DNA from: Kazachstania africana CBS 2517
Lineage: Eukaryota; Ascomycota; Saccharomycetes; Saccharomycetales; Saccharomycetaceae
Reading direction: 5' to 3'
Length of the DNA: 64,000 bases
Assembly (NCBI RefSeq): GCF_000304475.1
Contig: NC_018940.1
Coordinates: 1,612,001-1,676,000, forward strand
In this document: piece by piece, positions 50,119 through 60,460 of the stretch
Position numbering within the stretch: position 1 is the first letter of the stretch
Layout of the letters: each line of letters starts with the position of its first letter
The notes under the pieces: generated by a model
What the model saw: the letters and a program-made list of their open reading frames with translations, nothing else
The model's database searches: none
Told to the model about the DNA's origin: nothing
Translations under genes and position numbers: made by a program

Positions 50119-51117
50119 CTATACTTCCAGCTCGAAACTGGTCTTGATCGCACCTATCACCGCACTGCTTTGAATCTTGTCGTTACCACCTTTAGAAATC
50201 GCATACTCAATATCACCCAATCTAGTCAGTAACTCAATTCTAGTCACCTCATTCTTCAATTCGTACTCCTCCAGTATCTTCACTATACCTTCGATCAGAT
50301 CAATCAAAGCCAATCCCTTCATCGTACGCACTTTCGTAAGCGTATAGTATGCTGTACTCCAATCATCTTCCAATATAGACTTCAACACAGTCTCTAAATC
50401 CTCTGGTCTTGGTGCCCCCACACATTCGTATATAATATCATCTGTGATTTCTTCATTGGAAGGATCGTCTAACGTCGCTCTACTTGCTTGCAAAACATTT
50501 AATACACGTCTCATATCACCTTTCGATAAGTCTAATAACGCTCTCTTGGCTGTATCATTCAATTTCAAGTTCTCATGTACAAGAACGTTAGCAATTCTTG
50601 TCTCTATCGCATCAGATGGTAACGGTTGGAATCTGAACCTCGTACATCTACTCAATAACGCCGGAGTTAATTTATGAGCATAGTTCGCCAAAATACAGAA
50701 CCTAGTATTCTTTGTATATTTCTCAATGATACGTCTCAACGCATTCTGTGCGGCATTCGTCATCGCATCTGCTTCATCAAGAATAATCAACTTGAACCCC
50801 TTCGAGAAAATCTGTCTGGTGGATGCAAATTCTTTGATTTGATTCCTCACAACATCAATACCTCTATCATCAGACGCGTTCAATTCTAATACCATATTCG
50901 AATAATTCTTACCGTATATCTCTCTAGCAAGCGCAATGATAGTAGATGTCTTACCAGTACCAGGAGGACCGTAGAATAACAAATGAGGTAACTTCCCTTC
51001 TTCAACAAACTTTCTTACCGTACCAACAATCTCTTTTTGACCATACACATCATCTAACGTAACAGGTCTATACTTTTCAACCCAGGGCAAGTTACTCCTA
51101 TCCTTACTACCATTCAT
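50119..51117 (-). CDS. RFC3: Replication factor C subunit Rfc3
   Basis: Small subunit of the RFC clamp loader (and of alternative loaders with Rad24, Ctf18 and Elg1) that opens and loads PCNA. 332 residues (S. cerevisiae 340). Begins with the RFC box WVEKYRPVTLDDVYGQ at 12-27, Walker A GPPGTGKT at 50-57, Walker B LDEAD at 113-117, and the SRC motif at 156-158 (SRCTRFRF), followed by the AAA+ lid and collar helices. Order PCL1-RFC3-MID1 is that of YNL289W-YNL291C. Confidence 0.97.
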   Translation of the reverse strand: MNGSKDRSNLPWVEKYRPVTLDDVYGQKEIVGTVRKFVEEGKLPHLLFYGPPGTGKTSTIIALAREIYGKNYSNMVLELNASDDRGIDVVRNQIKEFASTRQIFSKGFKLIILDEADAMTNAAQNALRRIIEKYTKNTRFCILANYAHKLTPALLSRCTRFRFQPLPSDAIETRIANVLVHENLKLNDTAKRALLDLSKGDMRRVLNVLQASRATLDDPSNEEITDDIIYECVGAPRPEDLETVLKSILEDDWSTAYYTLTKVRTMKGLALIDLIEGIVKILEEYELKNEVTRIELLTRLGDIEYAISKGGNDKIQSSAVIGAIKTSFELEV

Positions 51118-51317
51118 TATGCGAAATACTCACCAATCGACTCTTACAGTTTTAAACACTCTCAGAATCAATATTTCATTACTATTTATTGGTTTTTTTT
51201 AATTGGCTTTTTAATTTTTACCATGCTTAGACATGAAATTTCAAAACTAGGTTTAAAAAAAAGATACTACATGAAGAATCGATGAGATGATCTAAAACTT
51301 ATGTATATGGAGGCATC

Positions 51318-52946
51318 ATGCTACTAAAGCCTCTTGTTACATTGTTATTACTATTTGTGAACATTGTATACACCCTATCATGGAATTCTTTCGGAGATGT
51401 CAATGGTACTACTTTCTCTCCTGGGATCAAATTGGTTGATTACAAACGATCCTCGATACATGAAGATGATGCTCCTTCTAGATCGATTATAAACTCAGAT
51501 ACAATCACGGAATGGACACCTATCTCTTCTAACTTAACTGCTGGCAGTCAGGATTATTTTGTTTTCTCTATAGATCTTTCACAAAGCAAAATCTCATCAA
51601 CTTATGAAATTTTGATCTTTTTAAGTGGTAATATTTGCAGTAGACCAATGGGAAACGATGATATAGAAGTGAATGTCTCATACAGTTTTAACGATAGTAT
51701 TGCTTCAGATCCTTCCACCGGCTCGAATAGTCAATTTGATAGAGGTTATTTGGCTGCCTTGGCAGTCAGTCCCATTCAAGGTACTACGTCGAACTCAACT
51801 TCAGAATACTCGTATCTCTACGTTATAATAGAACTTTATAACTCTACAACAGGAAAACCGTTGGACTCTAATGCCACTGATGTAGGGACATGGAGATATA
51901 GTTTAAGTATCTCAGAAAACGATCTAGTATACCAGTGGGATTCAAGAACTTGGCTGTCAGTACTCGATACTGACGATTCTTCCGCTTTGCTAAGGACTGG
52001 TAATGTAAGTTCTATCAACAGTTTATCACAAGCTAACACAAATTATTCCATCTATGATCCTTCCTTGTATGATCTGTACATTTACTCCTTGGAAGATTCG
52101 GAAAAGTTCAATGGATTCAACTTATCCTTATGTGCTGTTAAAAATGGACCTTACTTGGTTCGTTCAGTTAATGATTCTTCAGAAAGCTCAAGTCTAACAG
52201 AAAACACTCTGGCGGTACAGAAAAGTATTAACTCCAAATCCGATAGTATAAGTGAATACTTCTACGTTACGGGTTTGAATAGCTCAACTACTTACGTAGC
52301 ATATCTAATCAAGAAAATTTCTCAACAAGGTAGTCTTTCTGATGTAGGGGGTGTGCTTTTTACAAAAGTTTCTTTTACTACAGCAGATGATGACACCTGC
52401 TCGCTGATTTACAACCTAGACTTCTGTCCCGATGTTTCATACTCCGTTCCATCATCTTCTTTAATAGAAGGAAACAAAACTTTATTGGCAGAAACATACC
52501 AAAAGATCGCACAAGATTTGTATTCAAATTTCAGTACAGCGCTACAAATGATTCCATGCCAAACCGAAGAAGACGCTGCTTATTCTCCTTTAAGAACCTG
52601 TGACGATTGTGCAGAAGCTTATAGGAATTGGCTTTGTGCCGTGACTATCCCAAGATGTAGTACAGAGGAATCACCATATTTTATCGCAAGGAATAAAACT
52701 GCAAATAGGAATGTTTATATTGATGAGTACATTAAACCTTTGAGAAGCTACTATGAAATTCTTCCCTGCATCGACATGTGTTATAACATTGTGAAGAACT
52801 GTCCCAGCGATTTTGGATTTTCTTGCCCATCTTCAGATAGTTATCCTGAGTTGTTATACTCTAGTTACAACTTTTATAGAAATAATGAATCATACGATAC
52901 CTGTAACTTTCTGGGCAACTACACTGACCTAACTGTATATTCGTGA
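51318..52946 (+). CDS. MID1: Mid1, stretch-activated calcium channel regulatory subunit
   Basis: Glycosylated plasma-membrane/ER partner of Cch1 in high-affinity calcium uptake, needed to survive pheromone exposure. 542 residues (S. cerevisiae 548). N-terminal signal peptide (about 1-21), many N-glycosylation sequons, and a C-terminal Cys-rich domain with paired cysteines (CDDCAEAYRNWLCAVTIPRC, then CIDMCYNIVKNCPSDFGFSC) that resembles a Frizzled-like fold. Divergent from RFC3 with 200 bp between the starts. Confidence 0.95.
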   Translation: MLLKPLVTLLLLFVNIVYTLSWNSFGDVNGTTFSPGIKLVDYKRSSIHEDDAPSRSIINSDTITEWTPISSNLTAGSQDYFVFSIDLSQSKISSTYEILIFLSGNICSRPMGNDDIEVNVSYSFNDSIASDPSTGSNSQFDRGYLAALAVSPIQGTTSNSTSEYSYLYVIIELYNSTTGKPLDSNATDVGTWRYSLSISENDLVYQWDSRTWLSVLDTDDSSALLRTGNVSSINSLSQANTNYSIYDPSLYDLYIYSLEDSEKFNGFNLSLCAVKNGPYLVRSVNDSSESSSLTENTLAVQKSINSKSDSISEYFYVTGLNSSTTYVAYLIKKISQQGSLSDVGGVLFTKVSFTTADDDTCSLIYNLDFCPDVSYSVPSSSLIEGNKTLLAETYQKIAQDLYSNFSTALQMIPCQTEEDAAYSPLRTCDDCAEAYRNWLCAVTIPRCSTEESPYFIARNKTANRNVYIDEYIKPLRSYYEILPCIDMCYNIVKNCPSDFGFSCPSSDSYPELLYSSYNFYRNNESYDTCNFLGNYTDLTVYS

Positions 52947-53067
52947 AAATTAAATATTGATATAAATAGAGAGTAAGATGCCTAAAATATTTATAAAAGA
53001 CTTCAGATTTTTTACTTTACATTATACAATATTAAAGACTTTCCTAATTTGAAGAATTCTTTGACTT

Positions 53068-54291
53068 CTATATTTCTTCGATTTTTCTCTTTAAACGTTC
53101 GCCATCTGGCACAACAACCTCGGTATTTGATTTATTATCGTCACATGTAACATCTTCTGTACTTTGCTGTGCCTCATATGCGCATTTCAACGATGCAGCC
53201 TCCTGTTCAAATTCTTTTTGTGCTCTAGTCAATTCTTCAACCACGTTAATCTCAGCACCCTTTTCAAAAACTGCCGCAAGAACTTTGCTCCAGACCTTTT
53301 CATCTTTTTCACTGAAATCTTCAAATTTAAAGACATTTTGCCTCTCTAACGACCAATCTTGCTGTTGTAAACGAATTAATTTGACCATATAACATGAACT
53401 TCTCATTGCTTTACCAATATCACTAATTAGAGAACGAATATAGGTACCTGAAGAAACTTTAGCCTTGAAATGCAATAATGGTGCTCTATACTCATCACCT
53501 GCCTCCTCAATCTGGCTCCTTTCTTCTTCAGAAAGCATTATAGGATCTTCAACTTGAGCTACCTCACTTTCCCATCCTTGTTCATCACAGTACTCTTTGG
53601 AAAAATACAAAGTATCCTTCAACATGTTCGCGTTCAAATTCTTGACAGTATCCTTGGCCTCATCTGTTACCGGTTTCAATAGCGGGTATGCATGGCTTTT
53701 ACTTAAGGAATCCTCGAATATATCAAGCTCATATACTTTGACCTGTCTAGGCTCGATAGCCCTAGGTAATGGTTTACCTTCCCTGGCATATTGATGTAGA
53801 GGTTTCCCATTCATTTTTAAAGCTGCAAATATTGGTGGAGTTTGCTTTAAATCACCTTCGAATTTCTTTTTCAATGTCTTCAGATCATCGAGGTTTAGAT
53901 GTTTTGTGGAATTCTGTGATAAAATCTCACCTTCCACATCACCAGAAGTGGTAGAAACACCAAACAATGCTTCAGTTTCATAAACCTTGACGGTGCCTGA
54001 TAAGTAATTGGCTAGTTTTTTTGTACCACTGCCAATACCAATGACTAGGACACCAGATGCCAATGGATCTAAAGTACCACCATGGCCCATTTTAACTTTT
54101 GAAACCTTACGCAACTTCCTTTTGCTTGGAACTTTACCTGTCTGCCTTTCATATTCTTTCATTCTCTCTGCTGTGGCTCTTGCAATCTCCTTTGAAAACA
54201 CTCTGCTATTATTCAGAAGATGTTGTAATTTCATCATAAATTGATTAGAAGTTATACCACTTGGTTTTTCTATAGCAAAGATTCCATTCAT
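53068..54291 (-). CDS. PUS4: tRNA pseudouridine-55 synthase Pus4 (TruB family)
   Basis: Makes pseudouridine 55 in the T-loop of cytosolic and mitochondrial tRNAs and also modifies mRNAs. 407 residues (S. cerevisiae 403). Starts MNGIFAIEKPSGITSNQ; the TruB catalytic motif HGGTLDPLASGVLVIG has the nucleophile Asp75, followed by YETEALFGVSTTSGD. The C-terminal half carries a longer, Glu-rich tail than bacterial TruB. PAC and RRPE motifs lie 115-145 bp upstream. Convergent with MID1, about 120 bp between the stops. Confidence 0.96.
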   Translation of the reverse strand: MNGIFAIEKPSGITSNQFMMKLQHLLNNSRVFSKEIARATAERMKEYERQTGKVPSKRKLRKVSKVKMGHGGTLDPLASGVLVIGIGSGTKKLANYLSGTVKVYETEALFGVSTTSGDVEGEILSQNSTKHLNLDDLKTLKKKFEGDLKQTPPIFAALKMNGKPLHQYAREGKPLPRAIEPRQVKVYELDIFEDSLSKSHAYPLLKPVTDEAKDTVKNLNANMLKDTLYFSKEYCDEQGWESEVAQVEDPIMLSEEERSQIEEAGDEYRAPLLHFKAKVSSGTYIRSLISDIGKAMRSSCYMVKLIRLQQQDWSLERQNVFKFEDFSEKDEKVWSKVLAAVFEKGAEINVVEELTRAQKEFEQEAASLKCAYEAQQSTEDVTCDDNKSNTEVVVPDGERLKRKIEEI

Positions 54292-54407
54292 TTTTTCGAT
54301 AGTATGTATAGCAACTTATAGATAATTCAGGTTACAAGCTAATCATCCACCTTGTAGCAGTTCCCAGTTGCCTCTCTCATGAGATCCATTATAATACACT
54401 AATTTAT

Positions 54408-54433
54408 AAATTTTTCGAGAAAAGCGATGAGCT
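54408..54433. promoter_or_regulatory. RRPE and PAC motifs upstream of PUS4
   Basis: AAATTTTT at 54408-54415 (RRPE core on the other strand) and GCGATGAGCT at 54424-54433 (perfect PAC), 115-145 bp upstream of the PUS4 ATG. This is the second such pair in the window besides PUF6 and implies ribosome-biogenesis-type control. Confidence 0.7.
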
Positions 54434-54547
54434 TCAAAAAATTGGTTGCATTGAATATTAATAAAAATGTGAACATTTATATTAAAATGGTATGACATAT
54501 TCTATAATATGATAACATATGCTCTATATAATGTAAGATTGATGCGT

Positions 54548-56446
54548 TTACTCCTTGTCTTTTCTCTTTCTAATCTGCCTTACTCTCTCTTTTATACTGT
54601 TATTCCAATTGACACCGGATATGCCTTTTTTAAAACCATAACCTTCAGATGATAAGACATCCTGTATCATAGTGTCACTAATGGGTGTACTAGTATTGAA
54701 TGTATTGGTATTATTGCCATTGTTGTGTCCAGTATCGTCGTATTTTGAGGCTCTACCATTGGAATACTGCGACGAATCCACTGCTTCGATGTAGTTTTTA
54801 TATTTATTTCTTTGATTCTTAACGAACTTTCTACATCGATCTATTTCTTCTTGATCCAAATTGTTAAACGTTATTCTTCTCTTGAATATGATTTTTTCGA
54901 ATAAATCATTTGGATTTAGTAATTTTTTGGGAAATGTTTGCAATGCTTGAAATAATTCCATATCACTCTCATCTTGACTTACTTTGCGGCTCCTCAACTG
55001 ATTATGATGGTTCAACGAAGTAGAATGTAATTTCCCCTTATTCAAAGTCTGTTCACTCATTTTTAATATGCCAAGCGAAGCTTTGAATAAGAAATTAGAT
55101 TCTTCATAAAACATACAATCCCATATTCTTAGTGTTGTTTCAATTGGCGTAACACCGACAAAACAGCTCATAAACCAACTAGCTGTACAAAGAGTAACTG
55201 GAGGTAACTTGTAAAGAAATTCATTTTTAGTAGTTCCTTTAGAATGCATGCTGGAATTAGAAGAGAAAGATACCATGGTGACTCGATTACTATTTTGAGT
55301 CTTGTAAAAAGGTTTGATATATGACCATATTTCAGGCAAATATTCTTTGACGCATAACATGAGTACACCTTGATCGACATTTACGCCTTCTAAATTGACG
55401 TTATGAACGCCCGGTAAATATCTTGAAGTGATGATTACCAGCATCCAAAAGGCTTTTTCTTCGTCCAAAAATAAGAGTAAGAGACCTGAAAGAAAATTCA
55501 TTGATTGACAGTAACCAATTTTCGGATTGAACAGTGAAAATGCAACCAATACTCGACGAAGAGACTTAATCATTGTCGATTCACCGTCTTGGAAGGATTC
55601 TCTCTGAAAATGTATGTTATCAGGGAAAGTCCTGTGCAAGTCTCTCTCAATAATCTCCAAATCTGGATATAGCTTTTCTCTATTCTTTTGTACCTTGATT
55701 TGATCTATTCTGCTAAGTAATTTGTCATACAATCCTTTATTTTTATTTAAAATCTCATCACCTTTAGCAAAATACCACCATGCATTGCCTCTCCATTCGG
55801 CAGGTATACCTTTTCGTACGTACCTTTTCAACTTTTCACTCCTTGCTGGGAATCTTGTAGGAGAGTCACCTGCATACGATAGTCCACTTTTCTCCAACAG
55901 TAGCTCCCATTTTCCCTTTCTTCTTACACAATATTGAGAATACTCAGTCCACCAGATATCATATTCTCCTTCTGAAATGTACGTAGTCTGTTTCCTGAAG
56001 CCATATCTATCAAAACTTCCTACATTTTTCCTGATGGGGGTCTCGATGGTCGATGCTACAGTATTACTAGAAATTCGATCTGTATTGTGATCCGTCCCTT
56101 TACCACTTGCCAATGTGTCCATTTTTTTCATCGTTTGCTCCTTCCTGGGTGAGTCAAAATCGCCTCCATACATATCAATTACACTTAAATTGGCATCGTC
56201 ATCCCCATTCAGCGAATTGGCACTACTACCACCTTGAGAGTATCCTGGATCTGCCTGCAGTCTGTCCACAGCTGATGCATTGAACAAAGGCACACTGCTA
56301 TTATAATTATTAGATTTCAGCACACCATGGAAATTGGGAACAGAAGGTGACTTGACAGGAAATCCCAATTTTCTTGGTTTTGAGTCATAAAGATCTTCTA
56401 ACACTTCTGCATCATGAAAATGACTATCCGTTCGAGCTTTCGTCAT
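54548..56446 (-). CDS. MSB3: Rab GTPase-activating protein Msb3 (Gyp3, TBC domain)
   Basis: GAP for Sec4 and other Rabs, acting in polarised secretion, actin organisation and vacuolar traffic. 632 residues from the ATG at 56446 (S. cerevisiae 633). The TBC domain spans about 213-460: RKGIPAEWRGNAWWYFAKGD, then the Arg finger in IERDLHRTFP (about Arg272), and the Gln finger in YCQSMNFLSG (about Gln314). Upstream three codons back to a GTG are not used. Position between PUS4 and RIM21 picks MSB3 (YNL293W) over MSB4. Confidence 0.95.
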   Translation of the reverse strand: MTKARTDSHFHDAEVLEDLYDSKPRKLGFPVKSPSVPNFHGVLKSNNYNSSVPLFNASAVDRLQADPGYSQGGSSANSLNGDDDANLSVIDMYGGDFDSPRKEQTMKKMDTLASGKGTDHNTDRISSNTVASTIETPIRKNVGSFDRYGFRKQTTYISEGEYDIWWTEYSQYCVRRKGKWELLLEKSGLSYAGDSPTRFPARSEKLKRYVRKGIPAEWRGNAWWYFAKGDEILNKNKGLYDKLLSRIDQIKVQKNREKLYPDLEIIERDLHRTFPDNIHFQRESFQDGESTMIKSLRRVLVAFSLFNPKIGYCQSMNFLSGLLLLFLDEEKAFWMLVIITSRYLPGVHNVNLEGVNVDQGVLMLCVKEYLPEIWSYIKPFYKTQNSNRVTMVSFSSNSSMHSKGTTKNEFLYKLPPVTLCTASWFMSCFVGVTPIETTLRIWDCMFYEESNFLFKASLGILKMSEQTLNKGKLHSTSLNHHNQLRSRKVSQDESDMELFQALQTFPKKLLNPNDLFEKIIFKRRITFNNLDQEEIDRCRKFVKNQRNKYKNYIEAVDSSQYSNGRASKYDDTGHNNGNNTNTFNTSTPISDTMIQDVLSSEGYGFKKGISGVNWNNSIKERVRQIRKRKDKE

Positions 56447-56759
56447 ATTGTACACCTCTCAACGACTCTATGGACTGGAAGTAGATGTTACGTAAGAAAG
56501 TGCTGTTTCAAACTGAACGATTTACCTGATTTATGATACATTCGCTGCCAAAATTTTCCCAGGATGCCATATTACGCATTGACTTCGTTTCTAAAAAAGC
56601 AAAAAGAGTATGAACTTATAAGAGAGTTACTTAAAAAATACAGTGGTGAAGAAGCATATACAAGAGAGCCTGAGACTTGAGTAGTTTAGGACTGTACTCC
56701 ACGTTAATTTTGCGTAACTTTACTGGAATCCTGGTGGGAAATTTTATGCATCAGTGATT
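56447..56759. promoter_or_regulatory. MSB3-RIM21 divergent promoter region
   Basis: 313 bp between divergent starts. A TTACGTAA palindrome (bZIP/Yap type) is at 56488-56495, just upstream of MSB3. An out-of-frame ATG at 56746 opens a 3-codon upstream frame before RIM21. Confidence 0.45.
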
Positions 56760-58391
56760 ATGGAACAGAACGGGTGGAAAATACAAGACCAGTACTCTTC
56801 TGGGGAATATCTCAGTTGTCAGAGTAACAATATAGGCAGTGGTATACTGATTGGTAGAAGCATACCAGGTTCCATTACTTATGCAGATCATGTCCATTTT
56901 CAGAGTAATTGTTACGCCTATCATCCTTTATATATGACCGGAAGTATAAGAGGATTTACTTCGGGATATATCGATCTAGTTGCTAATGACTGGGATAAGT
57001 TCATTCATGATAACAAGGCGTATGGCGGTGGATACCAATACGGTATATATCCATTAATAATGCTGCTGACGGCTAATTTCGTGATTATAATCTCACTCAC
57101 TGTACTGGTTTTCATAAATACGAGGGATAAGCCTCATGTACATGTTTCCAGGTTAATGAAATGTGGTTCATTGGCAACGTCAATTAATATATCATACAGT
57201 TTAACCAGAATTTTGTCTATTGTAAGAGATCAATATGTTCGATATGGTATATGCAATCCGAACGACATCATTTCTTTCTTTTCTAAAGATGCAGCATTCG
57301 TTACACTAGCTTTTCTGTCGACAGTACTCTTCCAACTATGCCAAGTTTTTATTGTAGCGAGAACGTTTGAAAGAAACCAAGAGAAAAGAGTAATATTTTT
57401 CGTAGGTACATTTTTGGCTCTATTAGCCAATATATTTTGGCTTATACCACATTATTATTCTGTGACCCACACAAATAGCACACTAGAATTATTACCACCT
57501 TTTGCTTACCTCTTTAGAATATGCATAGCTTCGTCTTATGCATGCTTTATAATAGGACAAGTGTTGAATAAACATAAATTGAGCTTTAGTTCATTCCAGC
57601 TCTCATTTTTAACAATACTAGCATTATTAGTTGTTCTTCTGTTGCCGGGGTTTTTTATTGCTGATGTAGCAAATGCCTGGATTTCAGAATTAGATGAGGT
57701 TTTTGCCGCAACTTGTTACATCTCTTCTAGTTTTGTTGTTTGGGAATGGCTGGATAGATTGACCATACTGGAAAGAAAAGAACAAGCACAAAGTATTTTA
57801 GGGAGACCAATTTATGAAGACGAACAACAAGGTTATACTTTTGCTAAATATGCTTTGAGAGTTCAAAATGCTTTAGTGAGGGCAGAAACTGCTACTGATA
57901 TTGAAAGTGGTTCAAACAGTACGGACAACGACAGTGAATATCTAATGGCGAATTACAATTCAAATGATTCATCCATTGACATTGATCTCATAAAACTGAA
58001 ATCAAAAGACTCCATGTGGCGAGGCAATGCTATCGAGAACCAGCACGACGAAGGAAGACATTATCCAGATCTGGTACACTCAAGTGATGATCTAACTAGT
58101 ATAGATAAAGTTGAATTCAATACCCAGAAAACATACAAAGATATGGCCAATGAAAGAATCAATAATTTTGTGACAAGAGTTTTGGATTTTACAGATCGTA
58201 TTATTGTAAATAAAATTGCAAGTCAATCTCTCAGCTTCAGTTCCAGGAGCAGCAAGAATTCAAAGAAGAAAAAGAAAAATATAATGAAAAAAAGACTTGG
58301 TTTAGATAAATCAAATGACGTTTTTGTTTATTCTACCAAAGAAGTTGTATTTGAATCAGACGATGAGGAAGAGGAGGGGAATTTGGAGTAA
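56760..58391 (+). CDS. RIM21: pH-sensor membrane protein Rim21 (PalH family)
   Basis: Plasma-membrane sensor of external alkaline pH and lipid asymmetry at the head of the Rim101 pathway. 543 residues from the ATG at 56760 (S. cerevisiae 533). The N-terminal extracellular part is Tyr/Gly-rich; membrane segments are at about 100-345 (from YPLIMLLTANFVIIISLTVL, then further hydrophobic blocks), and a long cytosolic tail contains acidic clusters and a basic KKKKKN stretch near 505. Convergent with MRX6. Matches YNL294C by content and order. Confidence 0.92.
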   Translation: MEQNGWKIQDQYSSGEYLSCQSNNIGSGILIGRSIPGSITYADHVHFQSNCYAYHPLYMTGSIRGFTSGYIDLVANDWDKFIHDNKAYGGGYQYGIYPLIMLLTANFVIIISLTVLVFINTRDKPHVHVSRLMKCGSLATSINISYSLTRILSIVRDQYVRYGICNPNDIISFFSKDAAFVTLAFLSTVLFQLCQVFIVARTFERNQEKRVIFFVGTFLALLANIFWLIPHYYSVTHTNSTLELLPPFAYLFRICIASSYACFIIGQVLNKHKLSFSSFQLSFLTILALLVVLLLPGFFIADVANAWISELDEVFAATCYISSSFVVWEWLDRLTILERKEQAQSILGRPIYEDEQQGYTFAKYALRVQNALVRAETATDIESGSNSTDNDSEYLMANYNSNDSSIDIDLIKLKSKDSMWRGNAIENQHDEGRHYPDLVHSSDDLTSIDKVEFNTQKTYKDMANERINNFVTRVLDFTDRIIVNKIASQSLSFSSRSSKNSKKKKKNIMKKRLGLDKSNDVFVYSTKEVVFESDDEEEEGNLE

Positions 58392-58621
58392 CCTCATCTA
58401 GTTCAAAAACTTTTTGCTTCATTTCAAAAAAAAGCAACCAACACTAATGATGATAATGACAAATAATGATAACATTCAGTGCATTAAAAAGATAATCGAA
58501 CATTAATACTTGAAGAAAAATATACAGATGTCAACTCAGTATATATCATTTTAAAAAAATAAAACACTATGATACAATATTAATTCACATTACAAGTCCA
58601 TTTTCCAGCTTCAGAATATTA

Positions 58622-60085
58622 TTAGTTTCGGTGATTCCATTCATCGAAAACTTCACCAAGTGTTCGCCAATTCAAATTGATCGGATACTTCATATATTTA
58701 ATACCGTTTCTTGTTGTAACATACTTGCCTTCAAATTGAACAGGGTAGTTTCTATCAATATTTTCCCCCCAAAAGACTCTACTTCTTTTGTTTGGCTTTA
58801 TCCAAAATATCCTTTTAAACGAGGGTACTGGACTTGAAACGATAACTGAATCGACGGCCTTTTGGCCGTCAGTGAAAGATATATGTGGGGTCTGTCTTGT
58901 TAGATTGTCAATCATACGGCGAATGTTCAGTTCAACTTGTGTTTGAAATTTTTTAGCCTTACTGTGTGATTCAAATGCAGATTTTACAGTGAATAAAATG
59001 GGATCAATGTGAGTTTCTATTGTCTTCCTCAAAAATCGTTTATAAGCTCTTCGTGAGACAATTGTTGACTGAAAATATATAAACAGAGGTAATGGACGTT
59101 CTTTGAAATCATCATTGATGGTAAGTTTTGTAAGTTCATGGAATCGTTCAGAGATGAAAGCACTTAAGTTATTAATATCATTTTTTAATTTCAATTGATC
59201 TTCAATGATAAAAGTATTTCGGCGAGCTAAGAACCTAATCTCTTCCTCATATTTTTGTTTAGCTTCCAAATAATATTTATCTTGAAGCGAAGTAGATTGA
59301 ATGGGATACTTTCCACGAGTTTCAAGCCTTTTGTTTCTCAGGGTATGAATATCGAACAGATCCACCATATCCGTCCTATCATTGATATTAGGACTATGAT
59401 ATCTTATCTTAGTAGATTTGTATAGATTAGCTGGCGGGAGGCTTTCCAATTTAGGGCGAGCAATTGGCTTGAAAGGGTTTAAGCTGGTAACAATTTTCGG
59501 AGGGAGATTTTTGAAACCTTCATCTTGAAAGTTGAGCCCACTTACAGAAACTTCCCATGGGAATATGGGGCTTCTGTCCTTATCTGCATCGCTCATGAAA
59601 TCATCCTCAGTCTGACTTTGAAATATTTTGTTGAAATCGAATTTCTCTGATGAACTATTACTTCCCATATTTAGCACATCCATCAGCCTTAGCTTGACGA
59701 GCAAAGTAGGAAGTGAAGGAGATCTATTATTTGGGTTATACCGTGGCTTGATGAAGGGAGAATTACCTAAAAAAAGAGGCCTATATCCACAGAATAGTTC
59801 CTCGAGTTCTAACTCTTCCCTTGAGATATAGTCTGTGTTTTGCACTTTCGGTACAATTAGAGACCTCTTGCGACCTTGAGACCTTTTCTTTAGCAGGGTT
59901 GCTGTTGATTCACCACTATGGCCCTGCCCACTGCGAGACTTAGAAGTGTGAGTTTCGTTTGTTGAACTATTAAAACCCTTATCTTTCCCAGAAGAGACAA
60001 AACGTCTGCTAGCAAATCTTACAATCGGAACACCTCCATGGCATTGATTCAAATTCACGCCCAGATGCTCCACCGTTCGTATCAT
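58622..60085 (-). CDS. MRX6: Mitochondrial organising protein Mrx6 (Pet20 family)
   Basis: In S. cerevisiae Mrx6 is a mitochondrial PET20-domain protein, with Pet20 and Sue1 as relatives, reported to limit mtDNA copy number with the Lon protease Pim1. 487 residues from the ATG at 60085 (S. cerevisiae 524). The N-terminus is basic with few acids (presequence-like). A conserved stretch ELEELFCGYRPLFLGNSPFI followed by KPRYNP near 92-117 is probably the PET20-type region. The assignment rests on position between RIM21 and MON2 (YNL295W) and this region; I cannot show the function. Confidence 0.85.
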   Translation of the reverse strand: MIRTVEHLGVNLNQCHGGVPIVRFASRRFVSSGKDKGFNSSTNETHTSKSRSGQGHSGESTATLLKKRSQGRKRSLIVPKVQNTDYISREELELEELFCGYRPLFLGNSPFIKPRYNPNNRSPSLPTLLVKLRLMDVLNMGSNSSSEKFDFNKIFQSQTEDDFMSDADKDRSPIFPWEVSVSGLNFQDEGFKNLPPKIVTSLNPFKPIARPKLESLPPANLYKSTKIRYHSPNINDRTDMVDLFDIHTLRNKRLETRGKYPIQSTSLQDKYYLEAKQKYEEEIRFLARRNTFIIEDQLKLKNDINNLSAFISERFHELTKLTINDDFKERPLPLFIYFQSTIVSRRAYKRFLRKTIETHIDPILFTVKSAFESHSKAKKFQTQVELNIRRMIDNLTRQTPHISFTDGQKAVDSVIVSSPVPSFKRIFWIKPNKRSRVFWGENIDRNYPVQFEGKYVTTRNGIKYMKYPINLNWRTLGEVFDEWNHRN

Positions 60086-60460
60086 GACCACTTCTACTAC
60101 CTAAACACAGTTAAATCAAACTCAACTTCCTTCCGTTTTAATTCCTGCTATATCAATCAGATTTTCTTCCTTAAAATTGCAATATGGACTACTTAAAAAA
60201 TGCCTGCACTTGCCACCTCAAATAGCCTATATCACTTGCTAAGGCAGTGGACTTCTCAATGAAGTATTGAGTGTATTATCAGTTTAATTAAACCTTCTTT
60301 GCTTTACATATTAAAATCCATCACGCGCAACGAGGTGAAGGGGCGTCAACCGATATTAAAAGCAAATGTAGTAATTAAGTCTCGATAATCGTGTTAATTA
60401 ACATACAGTAGTAGCAATTGATAGCTGGATAGTTTAGGTATCGTAATCCTGAGACATCCT
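60086..60460. promoter_or_regulatory. MRX6-MON2 divergent promoter region
   Basis: 375 bp between divergent starts. A/T-rich; no known motif or RNA gene recognised. Confidence 0.45.
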
